A DNA stretch of 12,143 nt from Oscillospiraceae bacterium. GTDB taxonomy: Bacteria > Bacillota_A > Clostridia > Saccharofermentanales > Saccharofermentanaceae. A program made the position numbers and the translations under genes. The notes below the pieces were generated by a model. It was not told the origin of the DNA and ran no database searches. It saw only the letters and a list, made by a program, of their open reading frames with translations. This document shows, piece by piece, positions 7,191 through 12,143 of this stretch (position 1 is the stretch's first letter; every line of letters starts with the position of its first letter). The DNA is taken from contig CADCPU010000368.1 of NCBI GenBank assembly GCA_902803365.1, positions 1 to 12,143 of the forward strand, given 5' to 3'.

Positions 7191-7199
7191 ATTATAACA
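7191..7199 (-). promoter_or_regulatory. Extended -10 promoter of the DUF1292 cluster
   Basis: The - strand shows TGT followed by a perfect TATAAT (7196-7191), an extended -10 element. No good -35 box lies at the right distance, which such promoters tolerate. It sits in the 48-base gap between the ruvX stop (7205) and the DUF1292 start (7156). Confidence 0.6.
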
Positions 7200-7204
7200 C
7201 ATTG

Positions 7205-7630
7205 TCAGCGTTTCTGTTCCAGGTATTCTCGAAGTATTATCTCCGCCGCCACCTGGTCTATGATCTTCTTCTGCTTCTTCGCCTTGATATTGTTATCGTG
7301 GAGCATCCTGGATGCAATAACGGTCGTATAACGCTCGTCCCTGAATGCAGGCTTGATGCCCGTTCTCTCTTCGATCATCTCGCCGAAGAGCTTGGCCTTG
7401 ATCTCGGATTCACTGATCTGACCGTCAGTCTTGGACGGCTTGCCCATAACGATCTCTGTAACGTTCTGCTCCTTCACGATCTGCGCGATCCTGTCAGCAG
7501 GCTTATCTGCGTCGATGCCGTTCCAGTTTACGGTCTCGTAGCCCTGTGCAGTTATCTTGAGCACATCAGACAGCGCCACGCCGATATGCCTCATTCCGAA
7601 GTCTATACCCATTATCCTTCCGGTATCCAT
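7205..7630 (-). CDS. ruvX: RuvX/YqgF family Holliday junction resolvase-like nuclease
   Basis: This 141-residue protein has the RNase H-like fold markers of the YqgF/RuvX family: Gly-Ile-Asp-Phe-Gly at 8-12 with the first catalytic aspartate D10, Val-Met-Gly-Lys-Pro near 61-65, Asp-Glu-Arg-Tyr-Thr-Thr at 98-103, and Asp-Gln-Val-Ala-Ala with the last aspartate at D125. Length is normal for the family (about 140). Members are described as Holliday junction resolvases and, in some bacteria, as nucleases maturing the 5' end of 16S rRNA; which applies here cannot be told. AAAGGAG seven bases before the ATG at 7630 supports this start over the internal ATG six codons later. A terminator separates it from ireB upstream (7655-7690), so its expression depends on readthrough or on a promoter I could not identify. 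Confidence 0.95.
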   Translation of the reverse strand: MDTGRIMGIDFGMRHIGVALSDVLKITAQGYETVNWNGIDADKPADRIAQIVKEQNVTEIVMGKPSKTDGQISESEIKAKLFGEMIEERTGIKPAFRDERYTTVIASRMLHDNNIKAKKQKKIIDQVAAEIILREYLEQKR

Positions 7631-7654
7631 TAATTTGCTCCTTTAAAATCCACA

Positions 7655-7690
7655 GAATAAAAACGGCCGATGTCCAACAACATCGACCGT
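7655..7690 (-). terminator. Terminator between ireB and ruvX
   Basis: On the - strand ACGGTCGATGT pairs with ACATCGGCCGT (11 bp, one G-U pair that only works on this strand), with a 6-base loop, followed by TTTTATTC. It begins 15 bases after the ireB stop. It should end or attenuate ireB transcription before ruvX. Confidence 0.88.
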
Positions 7691-7705
7691 GATGATAAGA
7701 TTCGA

Positions 7706-7960
7706 TCAATTAAGTCTCGAACAGTAATCCGATATGATAACTTCCAAAAGCTCGTCACGCTCGATACGTCTGATGACTCCGCGTGCACCCTTGTAGTTTG
7801 TAATATATGTCGGATCGCCCGATATAAAGTATCCCACAAGCTGATTGATGGGATTATAGCCCTTCTCCTGAAGCGCGCTCAGAACATATGTCATAAGTTC
7901 GCGTACATTAGCCGCATTATCAGCTGAGAAGTTAAATCTTGTCGTCTCAGAATTAGCCAT
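7706..7960 (-). CDS. ireB: IreB family regulatory phosphoprotein (DUF965)
   Basis: This 84-residue protein matches the IreB/DUF965 family: Thr-Thr-Arg-Phe near the N-terminus (T6, T7), Val-Tyr/Leu-rich helix at 22-32, Gly-Tyr-Asn-Pro-Ile-Asn-Gln-Leu-Val-Gly-Tyr at 34-44, Ser-Gly-Asp-Pro-Thr-Tyr-Ile near 47-53, and Arg-Arg-Ile-Glu-Arg-Asp-Glu-Leu at about 64-71. In Enterococcus faecalis IreB is a small cytoplasmic protein phosphorylated on N-terminal threonines by the PASTA kinase IreK and involved in cephalosporin resistance; the two threonines here are in a comparable place. The start at 7960 is set by GGAGG five bases upstream; a longer frame to 8023 would pass through this site and through the promoter, so I reject it. 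It has its own promoter and is followed by a terminator before ruvX. Confidence 0.95.
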   Translation of the reverse strand: MANSETTRFNFSADNAANVRELMTYVLSALQEKGYNPINQLVGYFISGDPTYITNYKGARGVIRRIERDELLEVIISDYCSRLN

Positions 7961-7989
7961 CTTTTCCTCCATTAAACTCCCTTTTTTCC

Positions 7990-8017
7990 ATTGTATCACA
8001 AATTTTTTATTTGATAA
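7990..8017 (-). promoter_or_regulatory. Promoter of ireB
   Basis: The - strand has TGA directly before the -10 box TACAAT (7995-7990), an extended -10, with TTATCA (8017-8012) 16 bases upstream as a partial -35. It lies in the 71-base gap between mtaB and ireB, in an A/T-rich stretch. No terminator for mtaB is visible in this gap. Confidence 0.65.
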
Positions 8018-8031
8018 GACCAAAATAGTCC

Positions 8032-9354
8032 CTAATCACATATTATCTCCAGAACCGTTCCGGAACCGGCTTTGGCCGTTCCCTTCAGCAGTTTTCCGAT
8101 ATAGCTTTGAGGGTCTTCGATATCCCCCGCGACGCTTCTCGCATATACATATTCTGCCGTGTAGCCCTCGAAAACGATCTTGTCGTCTTCCTTGACGAAC
8201 GTTTCTATGAGCATCTCGCACTCCCTGCCGTCAAACTGCTTCGCGAACAGGACTTCCTGCTCATTGGACAGTTCGATCAGCTCAAGCGCTCTCTTCTTTG
8301 CGATCTGACCCGGTACCTGAGGCATCCTCGCAGCTATCGTTCCCTTCCTCAGAGAATACGGGAAGACGTGCACCTTGCTGAAGTTTACGGTCTTAACGAA
8401 CTTCATGGTCTCAGCAAATTCCTCATCGGTCTCCTCAGGGAAACCGCAGATGATATCGGTCGTAAGTGATGCGTCCGGGAAGAGTTCCCTGATCTTTTCG
8501 GCTCTGCCCAGGAACTCAGCTGCCGTATAGTCTCTCCTCATCCTCTTAAGGACGGTATCAGAACCGCTCTGAAGTGAGAGGTGGAAATGCGGGCTGAGCT
8601 TCTTTTCGCTCGCGAGGGATTCCAGGAATTCGTCTGTCAGCGATATCGGCTCGAGCGAACCGAGGGAGACTCTAAGTATCCCGTCGATCGCGCAGACCCT
8701 GTGGATAAGATCGTACAGATCCATGATGCTGCCGCCCTTATCCTTGCCGTACGAGCAAAGATGTATGCCCGTTATACAGACCTCCGTGATCCCGCGGCTC
8801 GCGAGATCTTCGACCTCATCGACGACACTCCGGGCATCGCGACTAACTACTCGGCCTCTGGCAAACGGGATGATGCAGTAGGTGCAGAAATGGTTGCAAC
8901 CGTCCTGAACCTTGATAAAAGCCCTGGTGTTCTCAGGCGACAGGACAGTACCGAACTCAGCATAGCCCTCCTGTCCGAAGAGCTTACTCTTGTCGTACTC
9001 ACCCTTGTGCTCAGGCACCTTGCCGGACTTTATGAACTCCTCGAGCTTCTCGATAAGGACATGCTTGTCTCTTGTACCGCAGATGACATCGGCATCGATC
9101 TGCCCTTCGCTCATCTGGGTGCTGCAGCCCATGGCGCAGATGATCGCGTCCGGACGAAGCCTTGCCATACGGCGGAGCTGCTGGCGGCTCTTGCGGTCTG
9201 CTTCGCTCGTTACGGTACAGGTGTTGACTACACATACGTCAGCCTCTTCCGCGCTCTGACAGATCTCAAAGCCGTGTTCCTTGAACACTTCCCTCACCGC
9301 ATCGGTCTCGTACTGGTTGACCCTGCACCCTAATGTATAGAAATATACCTTCAA
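8032..9354 (-). CDS. mtaB: tRNA (t6A37-C2)-methylthiotransferase MtaB
   Basis: This 440-residue radical-SAM enzyme of the methylthiotransferase family should add a methylthio group at C2 of t6A37 in tRNAs reading ANN codons. The N-terminal domain carries three cluster cysteines (C10 in Leu-Gly-Cys-Arg-Val-Asn, C46 in Asn-Thr-Cys-Thr-Val, C77 in Met-Gly-Cys). The radical-SAM motif Cys-Asn-His-Phe-Cys-Thr-Tyr-Cys gives C153, C157 and C160. A TRAM-type RNA-binding region closes the protein from about 375. The Leu-Gly-Cys-Arg-Val-Asn start is typical of MtaB rather than MiaB or RimO. The frame has no ATG near its start: I chose TTG at 9354, preceded by GAGGTG, giving the family-like Met-Lys-Val-Tyr beginning. 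A TTG at 9375 is possible but has no binding site. The gene is divergent from the HPr-like gene; no terminator separates it from ireB. Confidence 0.93.
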   Translation of the reverse strand: MKVYFYTLGCRVNQYETDAVREVFKEHGFEICQSAEEADVCVVNTCTVTSEADRKSRQQLRRMARLRPDAIICAMGCSTQMSEGQIDADVICGTRDKHVLIEKLEEFIKSGKVPEHKGEYDKSKLFGQEGYAEFGTVLSPENTRAFIKVQDGCNHFCTYCIIPFARGRVVSRDARSVVDEVEDLASRGITEVCITGIHLCSYGKDKGGSIMDLYDLIHRVCAIDGILRVSLGSLEPISLTDEFLESLASEKKLSPHFHLSLQSGSDTVLKRMRRDYTAAEFLGRAEKIRELFPDASLTTDIICGFPEETDEEFAETMKFVKTVNFSKVHVFPYSLRKGTIAARMPQVPGQIAKKRALELIELSNEQEVLFAKQFDGRECEMLIETFVKEDDKIVFEGYTAEYVYARSVAGDIEDPQSYIGKLLKGTAKAGSGTVLEIICD

Positions 9355-9452
9355 AACGCACCTCACGTTATGCAAATTTTCTTGTTATTTATGTGTCACA
9401 GTTCACCTTTATTGTGTTATCATCTGAACATAAACAACAGAGGTGAATTATT

Positions 9453-9683
9453 ATGACAAAACTTAAGATAAAACTCGATACGATCAACGCAGTCAAGGAA
9501 TTCGTATCCCTTACGAATCTTTGCCCTTACGACATCGATCTCGTATCAGGCAGATACGTAGTAGACGCTAAGAGCCTTATGGGTATCTTCAGTCTTGATC
9601 TTGCTAAGCCTATCGAGCTCGAGATCTTCTCCGATGACTGCCAGGACTTCGTAGAAAAGCTCCAGAAGTTCATCATCGAGTGA
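9453..9683 (+). CDS. HPr-like protein without the His15 loop
   Basis: This 76-residue protein resembles HPr of the sugar phosphotransferase system. The second half fits well: Tyr-Val-Val-Asp-Ala-Lys-Ser-Leu-Met-Gly-Ile-Phe-Ser-Leu-Asp at 35-49 corresponds to the region around HPr Ser46 (here S41), followed by the strand Ile-Glu-Leu-Glu-Ile and a C-terminal helix. In the first half the Gly-Leu-His-Ala-Arg-Pro loop with the phosphorylated His15 is absent; residues 10-15 read Thr-Ile-Asn-Ala-Val-Lys. It therefore cannot pass phosphate from enzyme I to EII, and a regulatory role like that of Crh is one possibility. AGGTG lies seven bases before the ATG. It is the only + strand gene among - strand genes, divergent from mtaB and convergent with rnr, with its stop touching the rnr stop. 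No clear promoter was found. Confidence 0.82.
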   Translation: MTKLKIKLDTINAVKEFVSLTNLCPYDIDLVSGRYVVDAKSLMGIFSLDLAKPIELEIFSDDCQDFVEKLQKFIIE

Positions 9684-11669
9684 TCATCTCCTTCTGCGCG
9701 GCTTGCTCTTGAGCTTGTGTTCGCGCCTTCTCATATGAGACTTACGACCCTTGCCGTCATCGGCGGGGGTCTTTTTTATCTGCTCTCTCTTGGCCGTCTC
9801 GGTCTCATCGAAAACAAAGTCCACCCTGTTAAGGTCAAGGTCGACCGCAGCAACGACGATATTGACTTCCTGTCCGATCATAAGGATATCACCCGTTCTC
9901 TTGCCTACGGCACGGAGCGTGACCTCATCAAAGACATAATGATCCTTCATGGATCTGAACGGAACAAAGCCTTCACACGAATTCTCAAGTTCAACGAATA
10001 CGCCTGCACCTATGACTGACGAGATCCTTCCCTTGAAGTGCTCACCGAGCCTGTCATGCATATACATAGCTACCTTAACGGCTACCGACTGACGCTCTGC
10101 CTCTACGGAGTTTCTCTCCATATCGGAACTGTGGTCGGATACACCCTCGACAAGACCGCCGAAGTGCGACTTTCTGTTCTCACCGTGGAGCTCGCTCTTG
10201 ATGATCCTGTGGATATAAAGGTCCGGATATCTTCTGATAGGGCTCGTAAAGTGGCAATAGTATTCGGATGCCAGACCGAAGTGACCGAGATTCTGCGGAG
10301 CATATCTGGCCTTGGCCATGGATCTTAAGAGTATCGTATTAAGCGAAGGCATTACCTTCTCGTCCTTTATCGTAGCCATATAGTCGCTAATGGCCTTAGG
10401 AGTGACCTTGCCCCTGATGGAGCCCATAGCGCCGTAGACCTTGGCTACAGAGCAAAATCTCGCGATCTTGAGCTTATCCGGTTCTTCGTGGATACGATAT
10501 ACGAACGGATAGTTCTTCAGAGCATATGTCTTGGCAACGAATTCGTTAGCGCAGATCATGAACTGCTCGATCATACCGTGACAGTAGTTGATCGGATAAG
10601 GCATGATGTCCGTAGGTACGCCGTCATCGTCGAGTATTACCTTCGTCTCCGGTATATCGAAGTTGATGGCACCCTTGTCTTCTCTGGCGCCCTTGAGGAT
10701 ATCCGTAAGGCGCTTCATGTTCCAGAGCATCTGGATTATATCGCCGTATTTCTCCTCGTCACCCTTCTCGGGACGGAAGAGCACTCTGAAGCACTCGTTA
10801 TAGCTCGTCCTCATATCGCTCTTGATGACACTCTCGTAGATATCTCCTCCGATGGTCTCGCCGTCAGCATTAACGATCATCTCACATGTGAGCGTGAGTC
10901 TCGGGAGGTTCGGATTAAGGGAACAAAGTCCGTTCGAAAGCTTAGGCGGCAGCATCGGGATTACTCTGTCTACAAGGTAGACTGAGGTTCCGCGCAGCAT
11001 CGCTTCCTCATCGAGCTTGGTGTTTTCGCGCACATAGTGAGAGACATCAGCGATGTGGACATAGAGCTTATAGGAATCGTCGCCGTAAGGCTCGATAGAG
11101 ATAGCATCGTCCAAGTCTTTGGCCTCTTCACCGTCTATCGTAATGGTAAGAAGGTCTCTCAGGTCCTTCCTGCCCTTTTTGATCTCTTCTTCGACTTCTT
11201 CATCGCTCGGGCTGAACGGCAGCGGCTCGACTTCCCGGAGGACCTCATTAGGGAAAGTCCTCTTAAGTCCGAACTGGTGCATTACAGCAAGCATCTTAAC
11301 GTCGTTATTTCCGACATCGCCGATGACCTCGGTGATCTTGCCCCTGTAGTTGCCGCCTTCTGCGGAAGGATTTAATACCTCTGCTACGACGACCATGTTA
11401 TACGGCGCGCCGTTCATGTTATTCCTGTCGATCTTTACGAGACCGAAGTTGGTCTCCCTGAAAGAAGGATCGGGCACGACGATACCGCCGTCGCCGTTTT
11501 CCTTAAGGATCCCGACTACGGTATTCTTGACCTGGAGCGGTCCGCGCGGCATCAGTTCGGCGAAGCTCTTCGGCTTGTCGTCTTCCATCGGCCTCATGAC
11601 CGCATTTCTCTGTTTCTGTCTCAGGCTCATCGCGTGCGACGAGCGGCTGTAATATTTCTTCTCAGGCAT
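9684..11669 (-). CDS. rnr: Ribonuclease R (3'-5' exoribonuclease)
   Basis: This 661-residue enzyme degrades structured RNA from the 3' end. A cold-shock-like RNA-binding region spans about 45-150. The RNB catalytic domain runs from about 165 to 500, with the metal-binding aspartates in Ile-Asp-Gly-Glu-Glu-Ala-Lys-Asp-Leu-Asp-Asp (D179, D185, D187, D188) and the signature His-Phe-Thr-Ser-Pro-Ile-Arg-Arg-Tyr-Pro-Asp at 473-483. An S1 domain lies at about 545-620, and the end (about 640-661) is very basic, as in many RNase R proteins. Family members are often 700-810 residues; this one begins with a short basic, low-complexity leader and lacks the N-terminal helix-turn-helix domain. GGAGG six bases before the ATG sets the start. 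The secG-rnr order is conserved in Bacillota. It has its own promoter at 11699-11727. Confidence 0.96.
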   Translation of the reverse strand: MPEKKYYSRSSHAMSLRQKQRNAVMRPMEDDKPKSFAELMPRGPLQVKNTVVGILKENGDGGIVVPDPSFRETNFGLVKIDRNNMNGAPYNMVVVAEVLNPSAEGGNYRGKITEVIGDVGNNDVKMLAVMHQFGLKRTFPNEVLREVEPLPFSPSDEEVEEEIKKGRKDLRDLLTITIDGEEAKDLDDAISIEPYGDDSYKLYVHIADVSHYVRENTKLDEEAMLRGTSVYLVDRVIPMLPPKLSNGLCSLNPNLPRLTLTCEMIVNADGETIGGDIYESVIKSDMRTSYNECFRVLFRPEKGDEEKYGDIIQMLWNMKRLTDILKGAREDKGAINFDIPETKVILDDDGVPTDIMPYPINYCHGMIEQFMICANEFVAKTYALKNYPFVYRIHEEPDKLKIARFCSVAKVYGAMGSIRGKVTPKAISDYMATIKDEKVMPSLNTILLRSMAKARYAPQNLGHFGLASEYYCHFTSPIRRYPDLYIHRIIKSELHGENRKSHFGGLVEGVSDHSSDMERNSVEAERQSVAVKVAMYMHDRLGEHFKGRISSVIGAGVFVELENSCEGFVPFRSMKDHYVFDEVTLRAVGKRTGDILMIGQEVNIVVAAVDLDLNRVDFVFDETETAKREQIKKTPADDGKGRKSHMRRREHKLKSKPRRRR

Positions 11670-11698
11670 CTGTTGCCTCCGATCCTGTTTATATATTG

Positions 11699-11727
11699 AT
11701 TATATTCCATTATGAGGTTTTATACAA
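11699..11727 (-). promoter_or_regulatory. Promoter of rnr
   Basis: On the - strand a -35 box TTGTAT (11727-11722) and a perfect -10 box TATAAT (11704-11699) are 17 bases apart. Initiation would be near 11692, about 22 bases before the start codon. The -35 box overlaps the T-run of the secG terminator. Confidence 0.85.
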
Positions 11728-11762
11728 AATAAAAGAGCCGCCTTCATACGAAAGCGGCTCTT
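11725..11762 (-). terminator. Terminator of secG
   Basis: A 9-bp perfect stem AAGAGCCGC (11733-11741) / GCGGCTCTT (11754-11762) encloses a 12-base loop and is followed on the - strand by TTTATTTTG. It lies about 21 bases after the secG stop and separates secG from rnr. Confidence 0.92.
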
Positions 11763-11782
11763 GTTACTGACAATTCTATTTC

Positions 11783-12031
11783 TTACCAACCGCGTGCGAT
11801 GCAGAGGTAGAGAAGCACGGAAACTACAGAGAACAAAACTACTGTGTAAAGAGTAAATCTCTTGAGTTTTTCTTCTATAGTTCTGCCCTTAGCCTTGTTA
11901 TAGAATGAATCGGAACCTCCACCGATAACACCCATACCGTTATCATTACCTTCCTGTGCAAGGAAAAGGATGATAAGAGCAAGAGCAAAGATTATTTCCA
12001 AAACTGTAAGTATAATTGCAGGTGCACTCAT
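11783..12031 (-). CDS. secG: Protein-export membrane protein SecG
   Basis: This 82-residue protein is the small SecG subunit of the SecYEG translocon in the cytoplasmic membrane. It has two hydrophobic helices, about residues 4-24 and 59-78, separated by a loop with Gln-Glu-Gly near 26-28 and a Gly-rich stretch (about 32-39) followed by Ser-Asp-Ser-Phe-Tyr, which is typical of the family; length is normal. The position just upstream of rnr is also usual in Bacillota. The ATG at 12031 is the only possible start, since an in-frame stop lies a few codons upstream. The GGAGG site (12046-12050) is 14 bases away, longer than usual. It has its own promoter and terminator and so appears to be monocistronic. 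Confidence 0.95.
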   Translation of the reverse strand: MSAPAIILTVLEIIFALALIILFLAQEGNDNGMGVIGGGSDSFYNKAKGRTIEEKLKRFTLYTVVLFSVVSVLLYLCIARGW

Positions 12032-12077
12032 AATTGTACGTTATGCCTCCGTATTTTTACTTCATAATAGCCTACGT

Positions 12078-12106
12078 ATAATACCATACGACCACGTATC
12101 ATGCAA
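12078..12106 (-). promoter_or_regulatory. Promoter of secG
   Basis: On the - strand a -35 box TTGCAT (12106-12101) and a -10 box TATTAT (12083-12078) are 17 bases apart, giving initiation near 12071 and a leader of about 40 bases. The remaining 37 bases to the window edge show no recognisable element. Confidence 0.78.
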
Positions 12107-12143
12107 ACATTAATTGTAATCGTCCTCTAAGCCCTGTGTACCA

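Noticed and set aside
8581..9333. A + strand open frame of 250 codons opposite mtaB
   Set aside because: It is antisense to a well-supported radical-SAM gene and has no recognisable motifs. Its length follows from the codon usage of mtaB.
9376..9452. Promoters in the divergent mtaB / HPr-like gap
   Set aside because: A TATCAT (9418-9423) could be a -10 box for the HPr-like gene, but no adequate -35 box is at the right distance, and nothing convincing exists for mtaB.
12110..12142. Possible C-terminal end of another - strand gene at the window edge
   Set aside because: A short open stretch of about ten codons ending in TAA is visible, but it is too short to tell from chance.

Overview
The window looks like ordinary chromosome of a Gram-positive, low-to-mid GC bacterium of the Clostridia (Bacillota). 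The pointers are a T-box riboswitch, an ireB / ruvX / DUF1292 neighbourhood, a secG-rnr pair, strong AGGAG-type ribosome binding sites, and promoters close to the sigma-A consensus (TTGNNT, 17 bp, TATNAT). Genus and species cannot be read from the sequence. I see no phage, transposon, CRISPR or defence genes.

Layout. Positions 1-422 are on the + strand: the 3' end of thymidylate synthase, then a self-contained tRNA-Val(GAC) unit with promoter, tRNA and terminator. From 466 to 12106 almost everything is on the - strand. Reading in the direction of transcription, from high to low coordinates, the order is: secG with its promoter and terminator; rnr (RNase R) with its own promoter; mtaB (tRNA methylthiotransferase); ireB with promoter and terminator; ruvX; a four-gene cluster of two DUF1292 paralogues, a CPBP-family membrane protease and a 1025-residue membrane-anchored extracytoplasmic protein; and finally a trpB2-type tryptophan synthase beta gene behind a complete tRNA-Trp T-box leader. 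The only + strand gene inside this stretch is a 76-residue HPr-like protein at 9453-9683, convergent with rnr with no base between the stop codons.

How the genes fit together. Most are housekeeping: protein export (secG), RNA decay (rnr), tRNA modification (mtaB), rRNA or Holliday-junction processing (ruvX), Ser/Thr-kinase signalling (ireB) and dTMP synthesis (thyA). The parts that repay a closer look are the Trp-specific T-box in front of an orphan trpB, where promoter, specifier codon, antiterminator and terminator can all be read; the HPr-like protein that keeps the Ser46 region but has lost the His15 loop; the tandem and divergent DUF1292 pair; the anchored propeller-like and glycosidase-like protein with no recognisable catalytic residues; and an RNase R without the usual N-terminal helix-turn-helix domain.
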